Source: SZUA-35 sp964351995 (GTDB lineage: Bacteria; Actinomycetota; Acidimicrobiia; Acidimicrobiales; SZUA-35). Taken from it: a DNA stretch of 64,000 nt. The DNA is taken from contig CAYGQE010000007.1 in NCBI GenBank assembly GCA_964351995.1, positions 82,539-146,538 of the forward strand, written 5' to 3'. Below, piece after piece: positions 41,905 to 51,053 of this stretch. The notes under the pieces were generated by a model. It did no database searches. It was not told the DNA's origin and saw nothing but the letters and a program-made list of their open reading frames with translations. The first letter of the stretch is position 1. Each line of letters starts with the position of its first letter. The translations under genes were made by a program, and so were the position numbers.

Positions 41905-42549
41905 TCAGACCGCTTGCACAGTCCACGTATCGCCAGCACCGATCAACAAGAACACTGCGGCATCGCCCACGATCGGCTCGACAACGCGTTCTGCCAACGC
42001 TGTGCCATCGAAGAGATACACCGACTGGCCCGGCCGATCGCGAAGAAGCATCGCTGTGATCGTCGGCGTGAGCAGGGTTGACGCATTGGTGACGATCGGT
42101 GCGTGATGTTCGAGGTAGTCGGGAAGCGTTGTACCGCTGTGCGAACCAACAACGAAGGCACTGTCCCACGATGCGACTTGATACATGACCGTTTGCTCGG
42201 TTGCATCGAGAAGGAAGTCAACGGAAAAGATCGGCATGGATCCTTTCATCGATTCCAGGGCCTCGAGATCGCCTTCCAAGTGCGCTTCCAGGACGGCGAG
42301 GCCGGCGGATCGCGCATTGTTGGCAATGGGGTCAGCGAGTTCGGGCAGTGTGGGAACGGTGGCGGCGGGTGCCTCTTCTTCCGACGTTGATTCTTCAGGA
42401 GCGAACAAGTCGACGGTCGACGTTGGTTGAGAAGCGATCGGGACGATCGGTGCGGTCGCCTGCTGGGATGTCTCCTGGCCACACGCCGTGAGGATGAGCG
42501 AAGCCGAGCATGCCATGACCAGAATTCGCCGGGTGTGGTGAAGTGTCAT
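41905..42549 (-). CDS. Putative lipoprotein, unknown function
   Basis: This 214-residue protein has a signal peptide ending in the lipobox LILTAC, then an Ser/Thr/Pro/Glu-rich linker (about 25-65) and a globular domain of about 145 residues (ADPIANNARSAGLAVLEAHL and later YLEHHAPIVTNASTLLTP). No family was recognised. ATG 42549 starts the signal peptide; a longer upstream extension would run into the transporter gene region. It is 71 bp after the DMT transporter on the same strand. Confidence 0.65.
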   Translation of the reverse strand: MTLHHTRRILVMACSASLILTACGQETSQQATAPIVPIASQPTSTVDLFAPEESTSEEEAPAATVPTLPELADPIANNARSAGLAVLEAHLEGDLEALESMKGSMPIFSVDFLLDATEQTVMYQVASWDSAFVVGSHSGTTLPDYLEHHAPIVTNASTLLTPTITAMLLRDRPGQSVYLFDGTALAERVVEPIVGDAAVFLLIGAGDTWTVQAV

Positions 42550-42620
42550 GGGAGAGCCTTCGTCAGCGCCTGCGCCCAGCTTGAGGGCTTTGGTTTGAGG
42601 CAGCAGAGCACACCGACCAG

Positions 42621-43502
42621 CTACGCAACCACGATCAAGACAATGCCGGCCACCGTGGCGAGGCCGGCGAGGTATTCCTTGCGTTCGTGTGTTTCCCCAT
42701 GTACGGCAATGCCGATGGCGAATGCCAGCACGATCTCGACCTGGCCCAGCGTCCTCACCTTCGCTGCGTTTTCCAACGAAAGGGCCAGCGCCCAAGCCGC
42801 TGACCCCATAAGCGAAAGGACTGCCACTCGACTGGCCGCCCGCCACGCTTGGCCGACCCGCCGCAGTGACGACGTAGGCGAGCGAACGATCGCCAGCCCC
42901 TGCACCAATGTCTGGATTCCGAGCATCGCTGTCAGCGTGAGAGCGGCTCGGTCGATCGCCGAGCCGTCGAGACCTGACGACGCCCCTCGAATCCCCACCG
43001 CAGCGAGGGCAAAGCCCAGTGCTGCAGCCATGCCGAACCATGCCGCTGGGTCGAGGCCGGCAGAGAGGATCGAACGAACGGCTCCTCTCGACGCCAAGGA
43101 GGCCACGCCGCTCAGGCAGAGCATCGCACCGACCCAACCGAGCCAGCCGATCGACTCGCCCAGGAGCACAACTGAAGCTGCGCTGACGAACAGCACCTCG
43201 GTCTTTGAATAGATCGTGCCGACTGCGAAGTCCCGCAACCGGAAGGAGTGGAGCAAGGCCATGGTGGCGGCGATCTGGGAAACAGCAGCCAGGCAGACCC
43301 AGAGCCAGAATCGAATCGACGGGTGCGGAGCAGTGCCGGCCGAAACAAACCAGACAATCGAAAACGTGGCAGCGGCCGGAAAGGCATAGACGAACCGGAC
43401 GTAGCCGGCCTCGGCCACGTTCAGAGCTTGTCGAAGGCGGTGCTGCTCGGACGTACGGGCGATCTGGAAACACGCAGCGGCCAGCGTGATTGCGATCCAC
43501 AT
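42621..43502 (-). CDS. EamA-like (DMT superfamily) transporter
   Basis: This 293-residue protein has about ten hydrophobic segments, in two halves, as in EamA/DMT transporters. GTIYSKTEVLFVSAASVVLLGE fits the conserved helix 4 region of the first half, with LGQVEIVLAFAIGIAVHGE as its counterpart in the second half. Substrates of the superfamily are amino acids, nucleotides or sugars and cannot be told here. It starts close to the HAD gene stop on the same strand. Confidence 0.78.
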   Translation of the reverse strand: MWIAITLAAACFQIARTSEQHRLRQALNVAEAGYVRFVYAFPAAATFSIVWFVSAGTAPHPSIRFWLWVCLAAVSQIAATMALLHSFRLRDFAVGTIYSKTEVLFVSAASVVLLGESIGWLGWVGAMLCLSGVASLASRGAVRSILSAGLDPAAWFGMAAALGFALAAVGIRGASSGLDGSAIDRAALTLTAMLGIQTLVQGLAIVRSPTSSLRRVGQAWRAASRVAVLSLMGSAAWALALSLENAAKVRTLGQVEIVLAFAIGIAVHGETHERKEYLAGLATVAGIVLIVVA

Positions 43503-43505
43503 GGT

Positions 43506-44192
43506 TCAGAGGCTCAAGAGTTGGTTGAGCCGGGTGATCTCGTGATCGATGGGAAGGGTGGTGTCGCGACGCTTGCCATGCGGGTTGAACCAGCAGGTGG
43601 CGAGCCCGGCTGCGATGCCGCCGGCCATGTCGGAAGTGAGGCTGTCGCCGATCATCAGCGTGGACGACGGGGTGGTTGGCCCGAGTTCGAGGGCACCGAT
43701 CGCAGCGAAGGCATGATCGAAGATGCCAGGCGCTGGCTTGGACACCCCGACCTCAGAGGAGATCACGATGGCGTCGAACAGGGGAGCGATGCCGAGGCGT
43801 TCGATGCGTCGTCGCTGGATTTCGCTGATGGCGTTGGTGACCATCACAACCGGGCCCCGCTCTCTCAGATTTGTCACGACATCGCTGGCATCGGGAAACA
43901 GTTCGCCGAACTCTTGCATGCCCGTGGTGAACGCATCAGCGAGCGCCATCGGGTCGAGTTCGAGCGACGCCTGCTCGACGAGGCGGGTGAATCGCAGCGT
44001 GCGGACCTCGGCGGGGCTGCGGAGACCAGCCTCGACGTCGGCCCACAACCCAGCGTTGATGACCTTGTAGGTGGCGAAGAGGTCGGAGGGGGCATCGGCA
44101 TCTGTCAACGCATGGTCGAACGCCAGCGCTTCGGATGCGTCTGAGTCGAAAAGCGTGTGATCGAAATCGAAGAAGTAGGCGTCGTGAGTCAC
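43506..44192 (-). CDS. HAD-superfamily hydrolase, YjjG-like
   Basis: This 228-residue HAD phosphatase carries motif I DFDHTLFD near residue 8, motif II VMVTNAIS (Thr/Asn), and motif IV MIGDSLTSDM with the Lys of GVSKPAPGIFDHA before it. The layout with an alpha-helical cap (about 17-90) and the Asp in DSDAS fits the YjjG pyrimidine 5'-nucleotidase group. GTG 44192 is used, overlapping the egtB stop. Substrate is inferred from the family only. Confidence 0.88.
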   Translation of the reverse strand: MTHDAYFFDFDHTLFDSDASEALAFDHALTDADAPSDLFATYKVINAGLWADVEAGLRSPAEVRTLRFTRLVEQASLELDPMALADAFTTGMQEFGELFPDASDVVTNLRERGPVVMVTNAISEIQRRRIERLGIAPLFDAIVISSEVGVSKPAPGIFDHAFAAIGALELGPTTPSSTLMIGDSLTSDMAGGIAAGLATCWFNPHGKRRDTTLPIDHEITRLNQLLSL

Positions 44193-45433
44193 GCGGGCCG
44201 ACGAGCGAGGCGGATGCCCGAGGCTTGCCACCCAGTGTGGGGCGGGAAGAAGTTGCGATACGTCGGCCGGGTGTGGCCGACGGGGGTCATGTAGCTCCCA
44301 CCCCGAAGGACGTATTGGTTGTTCATGAACTTGCCGTTGTACTCGCCAACGGCGCCGGGTGCTGGTCGGAACTCGGGATACGCGACGTACGGCGATGCGG
44401 TCCACTCCCACAAGGTGCCGAGCAGCCCGGTGGTGTCGGCTTGTGACCCGACGGGGTGGTGAGTCGGCCCGGAGCGGAAACGGGCGGGGCCGTTGATGGC
44501 GTCGAGACGAAGGGCAGCGATCTCCCACTCGGCTTCGGTGGGGAGGCGAGCGTCGGCCCACCGGGCGTAGGCGTCGGCTTCGAAGAACGACACATGACTG
44601 ACGGGTTGGTGCCGATCCATGGGCAGGCGACCGTGGAGACCGAAGATCGAGTCGCCATCACTGCCCCAGTAGAGGGGACGCTTGCGTTCATCTCGGGACA
44701 CGACGGCCCAGCCATCGCTCAGCCAGAACTCCGGGCAGTCGTAGCCGCCGTCGTCGATGAACTCAGCAAACTCGCCGCAGGTGACCAGGCTGCCAGCGAT
44801 CTCGAAGTCGCCGATCAGCTGTTGGTGGCGGGGCCCTTCATTGTCGAACGCAAAGCTGTCGCCCTCGAAGCCGATGTCGACCAAGCCGCCCTCGATGCCA
44901 TGCCACGTTGGTGGGACATCGGTGGGTGACATCTCGGCCGGTGCGTCGGTGTAAGCGCCGGGGAATGGGTGACGGGACAATAGGTGCAAGGCATCCATGA
45001 GGATCAGCTCTTGGTGTTGTTGTTCGTGGTTGATGCCCAGTTCGATCAGCATTGTCTGCTCAGCGGTCGGCTGAGCAAACACGAGTTCCATGTGCTTGTC
45101 GACGTGGGCCCGGTAGTCATGCACCTGCAGAAGGCTCGGTCGTGTCAACAGGCCTCGCTCGGCGCGGGGCTGCCGCTCGCCAATGGCGTTGTAGTACGAG
45201 TTGAACAAGAAGCCGAACGTGGGATCGAACACCTCGTAGCCGGCCCGATCGAGAAGTAGGAAGGTCTCCCAGAACCAGGTCGTGTGGGCGAGATGCCACT
45301 TGGTGGGGCTGGCATCTGGCATCGATTGCGCAACTTGATCTTCGGCACTGAGCGGTGCTGTGAGCTCGAGGGTGATGGCACGCATCTGGGCGTAGGTGAC
45401 GGGGTCATGCAGAGCAGACATGGTCATGGTCAA
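44189..45433 (-). CDS. egtB: Ergothioneine biosynthesis sulfoxide synthase
   Basis: This 414-residue enzyme joins trimethylhistidine to a thiol (gamma-glutamylcysteine or cysteine) using non-haem iron. The N-terminal DinB-like domain carries the iron ligands: H47/H50 in WHLAHTTWFWE, and H136 and H140 in NHEQQHQEL. The C-terminal FGE-sulfatase domain has the SHVSFFEADAYARWADARLP and LWEWTASPYVAYPEF blocks. Neither egtA, egtC nor egtD is present in the window, so the remaining pathway genes must lie elsewhere, or the substrate is supplied by another route. Its stop overlaps the HAD start. Confidence 0.92.
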   Translation of the reverse strand: MTMTMSALHDPVTYAQMRAITLELTAPLSAEDQVAQSMPDASPTKWHLAHTTWFWETFLLLDRAGYEVFDPTFGFLFNSYYNAIGERQPRAERGLLTRPSLLQVHDYRAHVDKHMELVFAQPTAEQTMLIELGINHEQQHQELILMDALHLLSRHPFPGAYTDAPAEMSPTDVPPTWHGIEGGLVDIGFEGDSFAFDNEGPRHQQLIGDFEIAGSLVTCGEFAEFIDDGGYDCPEFWLSDGWAVVSRDERKRPLYWGSDGDSIFGLHGRLPMDRHQPVSHVSFFEADAYARWADARLPTEAEWEIAALRLDAINGPARFRSGPTHHPVGSQADTTGLLGTLWEWTASPYVAYPEFRPAPGAVGEYNGKFMNNQYVLRGGSYMTPVGHTRPTYRNFFPPHTGWQASGIRLARRPA

Positions 45434-45494
45434 CCGATCTGGGGTCGGAACATTCCGTTTTCGCGGTGTTCGGCGCTGGTCCTATGCTGCGTCG

Positions 45495-45941
45495 GTGAAC
45501 GACGACGAACTGATGGCCCTGGCGCTCGACGAAGCCCGCCTTGCGCTCGCCCATGGTGATGTGCCCGTTGGAGCGGTCGTGGTCAAGGACGGCAAGGTCA
45601 TTGCCCGTCGTCACAACGAACGCGAACTCACCGGTGATCCAACGGCTCATGCCGAGGTCCTGGCGCTTCGAGACGCCGCCGAGGCTGTTGGTTCTTGGCG
45701 CCTCAACGGGTGCACGTTGGTCGTCACGCTCGAGCCGTGCTTGATGTGCGGCGGGGCGTTGGTGAACAGTCGGATCGACCGGCTGGTCTACGGAGCCGCC
45801 GATCTCAAAGCTGGTGCTTGCTACAGCCTCTACAACGTGTGCGACGACCCTCGCTTGAACCACCGAGTCGAGGTCACCGACCGTGTCCGCGCTGAGGAAG
45901 CGGCCCGGCTCCTCACCGACTTCTTCGCCGAACACCGCTGA
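45495..45941 (+). CDS. tadA: tRNA adenosine(34) deaminase
   Basis: This 148-residue zinc enzyme converts adenosine 34 of tRNA-Arg to inosine. H52 and E54 in AHAEVLALRDAA are the zinc ligand and proton shuttle, and C82/C85 in EPCLMCGGAL bind zinc. The spacing and length match TadA rather than cytidine deaminase. GTG 45495 is chosen over longer in-frame starts that overlap the divergent egtB gene. It is divergent from egtB. Confidence 0.93.
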   Translation: MNDDELMALALDEARLALAHGDVPVGAVVVKDGKVIARRHNERELTGDPTAHAEVLALRDAAEAVGSWRLNGCTLVVTLEPCLMCGGALVNSRIDRLVYGAADLKAGACYSLYNVCDDPRLNHRVEVTDRVRAEEAARLLTDFFAEHR

Positions 45942-46072
45942 GGAACGCAGCGCCGGCGCTCGACCTCGGTCGGCGGAGTATGAGTGACCCAGCTATGGGA
46001 AGGGTCGAATGGCCCACTCAAAGGGTGGTTCTGCCTACATAGAAATCTGCCCAGCGTGGCGATCACTCCTGC

Positions 46073-48151
46073 ATGGCAAATGCAGATTCTCCTCGGTATG
46101 GGTCGGGGAACACCGCTCGAAAGGGCGGACAATGGGCTCCAACCGCTGGGCAGTGGTCCCCGCGTCGCGGTCGAGTTCTCGTCGGTACGTCGTTCTTCGC
46201 AATCGCGTCTCTCTTGGCGGGCACGTTCGCCCCCATCGAGGCTGTGGCCCAAGAGCCCGAGATTCAACTTCTCGACGCCCAATGGGACAACGCTGCTGAT
46301 GCGGTCCGGACTGAGGACACCGGCGAAGCAGAAGCCTCCGTCGTGCTCCAGAACGCTGACCTCGAACTTGCCCAGGCCGCTGATGCCTTCTCCGAGGTCG
46401 AACTCGGGGAGAACCCGTTCGCCGGAACCCCATTCGAGTCGTACTTCACCCCGGCCGTGGTCAACGAGCCATCGCTTCAGGACGTCGCACTGGTCGGTGC
46501 ACTCACCGACGCTGAAGAAAAGCTTGCAGTCGTCGAAGAGCTCATTGCGACGCCAAGCGCCGACGAAACGGCTGTCGACAAGGCCAATGCTGAGCTCGTT
46601 GCTGCGCTCGATGCTGCTGAAAGCCAGATCAGCGAAGCCGCCGCCGGTGCTTCTGCGGAGCAGCTCGCCGAGCTCGAGGATGCAGATGATGCCCTCAACG
46701 GTGCGGTTGCTGCGGTTAATGATGTCGTTGACGAAGATCGCAGCTGGATCTCCGATCTTGCTGGTTGGACGCCGAATCTCCGCTACGCCGTCGACCGTCG
46801 TGGTCCGAACCGCCGACTGAGCGGCGAGGGCATCGACATCGCCATCATCGACTCCGGTGTCACGCAGGTGCACGGCCTCGACAACGGCAAGGTCATCGAC
46901 GGCCCCGACCTGACCCCAGAAGCTGGCGACCCGGCAACCGCCAACATCGATCTCTTCGGCCACGGAACCCACCTTGCGGGCATCATCGCTGGCAACGACG
47001 GTGGCGTGCCGGTCGAGGGTGTTCCGCACTTCACCGGCATCGCCCCAGACGCTCGACTCGTCAATGTGAAGGTTGCCGACGGCAGCGGTGCGACCTCGCT
47101 GACTCAGCTCGTCGCTGGGATCGAGTGGGTCATCGCCAACAGGCAGGCGAACGGCATGAACATCCGGATCATCACGCTTGCCTTCGGCTACGAGTGGGAG
47201 GGCGACATGCCCGATCCGCTCGCCGCCGCCGTCGAGGAAGCCTGGAATCAAGGGATCGTTGTTGTCATCTCCGCCGGTAACCAAGGAAACGGTTCCAACG
47301 GCCTCGACCATCCGGCAGTGAATCCGTACGTGATCGCGGTTGCTGGCTCTGACCAGGGCGACCCCATCATTCCGAGTGATGACAAAGTCGCCGATTGGTC
47401 GAGCTCGGGCGACGGCTACCGGAATCCCGACTTCGCGGCCCCCGGTCGTTCGATCGTCAGCCTCCGAGCGCCAGGCTCGCACGCCGATCTCGCCTACCCG
47501 CAATCTCACATTGGCGATCGCTTCTCGGTGGCTTCGGGAACCTCTCAGGCCGCAGCCGTTGCCGCTGGCACCATTGCGCTGCTCCTCGATCGCAACGAAT
47601 CCTTGACCCCGGACCAAGTCAAGGGTCTGCTGATGGACACGGCTCGCAACATCGCCAAGGGCGAGGAGCTCGATGGTGACGGGCGGCTTCGCTTGAATCG
47701 GGCGCTCTTCCGCCTCCGCACCAAGGGGCCAGGCCCCGAAATCCAGCAGTTCTACGACCGTCCGGTACTTCCGCCCGCAGGCTTCGGGACTTTCAGCGAA
47801 CTCCCCGGTTCCGGTTGGTCTGGGGCCCAGTGGTCGGGTGCGCAGTGGTCGGGTGCGCAGTGGTCTGGGGCCCAGTGGTCGGGTGCGCAGTGGTCTGGGG
47901 CCCAGTGGTCGGGTGCGCAGTGGTCTGGGGCNNNNNNNNNNNNNNNNNNNNNNNNNNNNNNNNNNNNNNNNNNNNNNNNNNNNNNNNNNNNNNNNNNNNN
48001 NNNNNNNNNNNNNNNNNNNNNNNNNNNNNNNGCGCAGTGGTCTGGGGCCCAGTGGTCGGGTGCGCAGTGGTCTGGGGCGCAGTGGTCTGGGGCGCAGTGG
48101 TCTGGGGCCCAGTGGTCGGGTGCGCAGTGGTCTGGGGCGCAGTGGTCTTAA
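46073..48151 (+). CDS. Secreted subtilase (S8) with C-terminal AQWSG repeats
   Basis: This protein of at least 692 codons is read across a 100-N gap. A hydrophobic segment (about 36-60) follows 30 basic residues, and AVAQEP suggests signal cleavage near 60. An Ala/Glu-rich helical region (about 75-230) may be a propeptide. The catalytic domain follows: D260 (AIIDSGV), H297 (GHGTHLAGI), the oxyanion Asn in VISAGNQG and S491 (ASGTSQAAA). From about residue 582 to the end it is built of AQWSG pentapeptides. Subtilases cleave peptides outside the cell. The repeats could bind wall material or adhere, which is inference. True length is unknown because of the gap. There is no clear ribosome site. 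Confidence 0.88.
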   Translation: MANADSPRYGSGNTARKGGQWAPTAGQWSPRRGRVLVGTSFFAIASLLAGTFAPIEAVAQEPEIQLLDAQWDNAADAVRTEDTGEAEASVVLQNADLELAQAADAFSEVELGENPFAGTPFESYFTPAVVNEPSLQDVALVGALTDAEEKLAVVEELIATPSADETAVDKANAELVAALDAAESQISEAAAGASAEQLAELEDADDALNGAVAAVNDVVDEDRSWISDLAGWTPNLRYAVDRRGPNRRLSGEGIDIAIIDSGVTQVHGLDNGKVIDGPDLTPEAGDPATANIDLFGHGTHLAGIIAGNDGGVPVEGVPHFTGIAPDARLVNVKVADGSGATSLTQLVAGIEWVIANRQANGMNIRIITLAFGYEWEGDMPDPLAAAVEEAWNQGIVVVISAGNQGNGSNGLDHPAVNPYVIAVAGSDQGDPIIPSDDKVADWSSSGDGYRNPDFAAPGRSIVSLRAPGSHADLAYPQSHIGDRFSVASGTSQAAAVAAGTIALLLDRNESLTPDQVKGLLMDTARNIAKGEELDGDGRLRLNRALFRLRTKGPGPEIQQFYDRPVLPPAGFGTFSELPGSGWSGAQWSGAQWSGAQWSGAQWSGAQWSGAQWSGAQWSGXXXXXXXXXXXXXXXXXXXXXXXXXXXXXXXXXXAQWSGAQWSGAQWSGAQWSGAQWSGAQWSGAQWSGAQWS

Positions 48152-48196
48152 GCCCAGCGGCCCCAAGCCCAGCGGCCCCAAGCCCAGCGGTCTGAA
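47816..48196 (+). repeat. 15-bp tandem repeat (AQWSG array) with 100-N gap
   Basis: Units such as GCGCAGTGGTCTGGG and GCCCAGTGGTCGGGT alternate without interruption from 47816 to the gap (47932-48031) and on to the stop (TAA 48149-48151). Three more 15-mers of the form GCCCAGCGGCCCCAA follow in phase at 48152-48196, beyond the stop. The copy number is unknown. Confidence 0.93.
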
Positions 48197-48311
48197 CAAG
48201 GTCAGACAGCGACTGGCTGTCGACCTCGGATGGTTCTTGGATTGCGGCCGTTCATTCTTCGGCTGATGGCATTTGACCTCATGATTCTCCCCGGTGTGCC
48301 GATGGATCCAC

Positions 48312-50873
48312 ATGAGGCTTCGGAAGATCGCTGCGCGTTCGCAGCTTGGCATGGTGTGGCTCTACAGCTACGTCGTTCTTGCCGCCAGCGTTGTCCTCTG
48401 GAAATCGCAGCTCGCTGACTCGGCTCCTCTCGCTGCTTCAGGGGAACTTCCGTGGTGGATCATCAGCCTCGGGTTCTTGTTGGTCGATCGGTGGGTCGTC
48501 CACATGCACTTCCGCTCTGAGTCGGGGAGCTTTTCTTTCTACGAGATTCCTCTGCTGATGGGCATCTTCTTCGCTGATCCCGAGATGCTCGTACCCGCAG
48601 CGTTCTTGGGCGCATTGGTCAGCCAGAGCCTCAATCGCCGTCCCCCAGTGAAGATGGCCTTCAATGTGGCGAACTTCTCGCTCTACGTCGTTGTGACGTG
48701 GACGTTGCTCAACGCATTCCTGCGCGGTGGCAACCCCCTTTCTCCCGTTGGGTGGATCGCGGTCCTCGGTGCGTGCCTCATCGCGAGCCTCGTGCAGTTG
48801 ACGAACATCTGGCTCGTCGTGTCGCTTTCGGAGCACAAGTTCCAAATGCGCAACCTCGCGCAGATGTTCATGTTCGGTGCGGTCGTTGCGGTGTCCAACA
48901 GCGTTCAGGCCTTGGTGATGGCGCTGCTCTACACGATCGAACCGTGGAGTCTCGCGTTGCTTGCGTTCTCTACGAGCATTCTCTTTGTGTCCTACCGCTC
49001 CTACGTGTCTGAGAAGGACCAGCGTGAGCGGGTCGAGTTCCTCTACAGCTCCACCCGTGCGCTCAAGTCGGCCGACGAGGTCGATGCTGCGACGGCGTCG
49101 CTGGTTGAAGAAGCCGCAGCGATGTTCCGAGCCGCCTATGTCGAGATCCAGCTTCCTTGGTCGAATGCGAAGATCGACGGAGCGACTACTCCGGGTCGGA
49201 TCCTTCGGTGGTCTGATGACGTGGCCGAGGTCGCGATGATGTCGCCTGAACAGCTGGCCGAGATCGGCACCATCGCCGCTGCGGCAACTCCCGCTGCGGT
49301 GGTCGACATGAAGGGTGGCGGTCTCGCCGCATTCGCTCATCGACGTGGCTTCCGAGATTGCATGGTTGGCGCACTTCACTCCGGCGAAGACCGCACTGGC
49401 CTGATCATCGTCGCCAACCGTTTGGGGAACGTGGCCACCTTCGGGCCGGAAGACCTTCAGCTGTTCAGGACACTTGTGCAGCACGCGGCCCTCGCCCTCG
49501 AGAACGATCAGCTCGAAAACGCGTTGACGCAGCTGCGCTCGCTCGAGCGAGAACTGGCGCACCAAGCGAGCCACGACACCTTGACCGGCTTGCCGAACCG
49601 TGCGCTGCTTGGTCGGCATCTCGTGGAACACCTGGAAGCCGATGAGTCGGTGTCTCTGCTGTACGTCGATCTCGATGACTTCAAGTTGGTGAACGACACG
49701 ATGGGGCATGCGGCGGGTGATCAGGTGCTCATCGAGGCTGCCCGTCGACTTCAGGGCTGCATCCGCCCGAGGGATGTGGCTGCTCGACTGGGTGGCGACG
49801 AGTTCGCCGTTCTGCTGGTTGGAAACGACCGACCGCTCAAGGCTGCTGAGCGAATCGTCGACATACTGAGCGCTTCCTACCAAGTGGATGAAGATCAAGA
49901 AGCCACGGTCGGGGCGAGCGCTGGTTTGGCCATGAGCAACCTCGGCGACAACGCTGTCCTTCTACTCAGCCAGGCCGACGTTGCGATGTATACAGCGAAA
50001 GAACAGGGCAAGGGCAGCGTGGTGATTTTCGAACCCTCGATGCATGCCAAGGCATCCGAGCAGCAAATGCTGCGGGTGCAACTTCGCTCAGCCGTTGCTG
50101 AAGAACAATTCCAGGTGCTCTACCAGCCAATCGTCGATCTGGCCTCGGGCCGCATTGTTGCAGCTGAGGCGCTGGTTCGTTGGGTCTCACCCGACGGTTT
50201 GTTGTTGCCTCACGGCTTCATCGGCGAAGCGGAGCGTTCTGGTTTGATCGTGCCGATTGACTCGTTCGTGTTCTCGCAGGTGTTGCGTGACTTCAGCGAG
50301 ATTGACGATCGAGGCCACAAGGACTTCTACGTCACCTCGAACCTGTCGATGCGAACGCTGCAAGAGCCCGAGCTGGTTCAGCGGATCTCTGCCAACGTTG
50401 CTGCGGCAAACGTTTCGATCGAACGACTTGTACTGGAAGTTACCGAGACAGCGCTGATGCGGGACCCGGAGTTCGCAACGCGGCAGCTGAATGTCCTTCG
50501 TGACAACGGCCTGCGAGTGGCGTTGGACGACTTCGGGACCGGCTACTCCTCGTTGAGCTATCTCCGTCGCTTCCCCATCGACATCTTGAAGATCGCTCAG
50601 CCGTTCGTGGCTGACCTTGACGACGGTGACAACACGTTCGTGCAGGCGATGACCGATCTCGGGCACACTCTGGGATTGACCGTTCTTGCCGAGGGCATAG
50701 AGACGCAGAATGCGCTCGGTCGCTTGCGTTCGCTCGACGTGGATCTGGGCCAGGGCTACTTCTTTGCAAGGCCGCTTCCGCTCGATCGACTCTTGGCTGA
50801 GCTCGATGCAGAGGCCGCGAACGGTCCGAAGCACCCAGCGCCGCGGCCCGTTCGGGTCGAGACTCGATTCTGA
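48312..50873 (+). CDS. Membrane GAF-GGDEF-EAL cyclic di-GMP protein
   Basis: This protein of about 853 residues has about six to seven N-terminal membrane segments (about 10-230), a GAF-like region (about 245-390), a GGDEF domain (about 410-575) with LGGDEF intact, and an EAL domain (about 590-835) with AEALVRW, NLSMRTL, LDDFGTGYSSL, LKIAQPFVADL and LAEGIETQ. Both catalytic sets look present, except that K-I-A replaces the usual K-I-D before the last conserved block, so phosphodiesterase activity may be reduced. ATG 48312 is preferred over GTG 48294. Not in an operon with the subtilase (160-bp gap with repeat remnants). Confidence 0.9.
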   Translation: MRLRKIAARSQLGMVWLYSYVVLAASVVLWKSQLADSAPLAASGELPWWIISLGFLLVDRWVVHMHFRSESGSFSFYEIPLLMGIFFADPEMLVPAAFLGALVSQSLNRRPPVKMAFNVANFSLYVVVTWTLLNAFLRGGNPLSPVGWIAVLGACLIASLVQLTNIWLVVSLSEHKFQMRNLAQMFMFGAVVAVSNSVQALVMALLYTIEPWSLALLAFSTSILFVSYRSYVSEKDQRERVEFLYSSTRALKSADEVDAATASLVEEAAAMFRAAYVEIQLPWSNAKIDGATTPGRILRWSDDVAEVAMMSPEQLAEIGTIAAAATPAAVVDMKGGGLAAFAHRRGFRDCMVGALHSGEDRTGLIIVANRLGNVATFGPEDLQLFRTLVQHAALALENDQLENALTQLRSLERELAHQASHDTLTGLPNRALLGRHLVEHLEADESVSLLYVDLDDFKLVNDTMGHAAGDQVLIEAARRLQGCIRPRDVAARLGGDEFAVLLVGNDRPLKAAERIVDILSASYQVDEDQEATVGASAGLAMSNLGDNAVLLLSQADVAMYTAKEQGKGSVVIFEPSMHAKASEQQMLRVQLRSAVAEEQFQVLYQPIVDLASGRIVAAEALVRWVSPDGLLLPHGFIGEAERSGLIVPIDSFVFSQVLRDFSEIDDRGHKDFYVTSNLSMRTLQEPELVQRISANVAAANVSIERLVLEVTETALMRDPEFATRQLNVLRDNGLRVALDDFGTGYSSLSYLRRFPIDILKIAQPFVADLDDGDNTFVQAMTDLGHTLGLTVLAEGIETQNALGRLRSLDVDLGQGYFFARPLPLDRLLAELDAEAANGPKHPAPRPVRVETRF

Positions 50874-50909
50874 GCTGAACCCGCTGGCTCGTCCGCTAGC
50901 ATCGCCGAC

Positions 50910-51000
50910 GGAAGGTTGCCAGAGCGGACGAATGGGGCGGCCTCGAAAGCCGTTGATGCACTTCGTGTATCCGGGGGTTCGAATCCCCCACCTTCCGCCA
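50910..51000 (+). tRNA. tRNA-Ser (anticodon CGA)
   Basis: This 91-nt class II tRNA has acceptor GGAAGGT/ACCTTCC, anticodon stem GCGGC/GCCGT with loop CTCGAAA (anticodon CGA), a long variable arm and T-arm GGGGG/CCCCC. CCA is encoded. The region beyond is gene-poor. Confidence 0.96.
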
Positions 51001-51001
51001 C

Positions 51002-51053
51002 AAAGGCCCTGGTCAGGTATGGTTTCATCGGAACCAGCCAGATTGGGGCCTTT
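51002..51053 (+). terminator. Terminator-like structure after tRNA-Ser(CGA)
   Basis: AAAGGCCC (51002-51009) pairs with GGGCCTTT (51046-51053). An inner stem TGGTT/AACCA lies between. It follows the tRNA directly and probably ends its transcript. Confidence 0.6.

Noticed and set aside
45830..48352. An 840-codon minus-strand frame across tadA, the subtilase and the gap
   Set aside because: It is antisense to the subtilase triad and repeat array, crosses the N run, and is full of Arg/Gly/Pro/Leu repeats caused by the 15-bp array.
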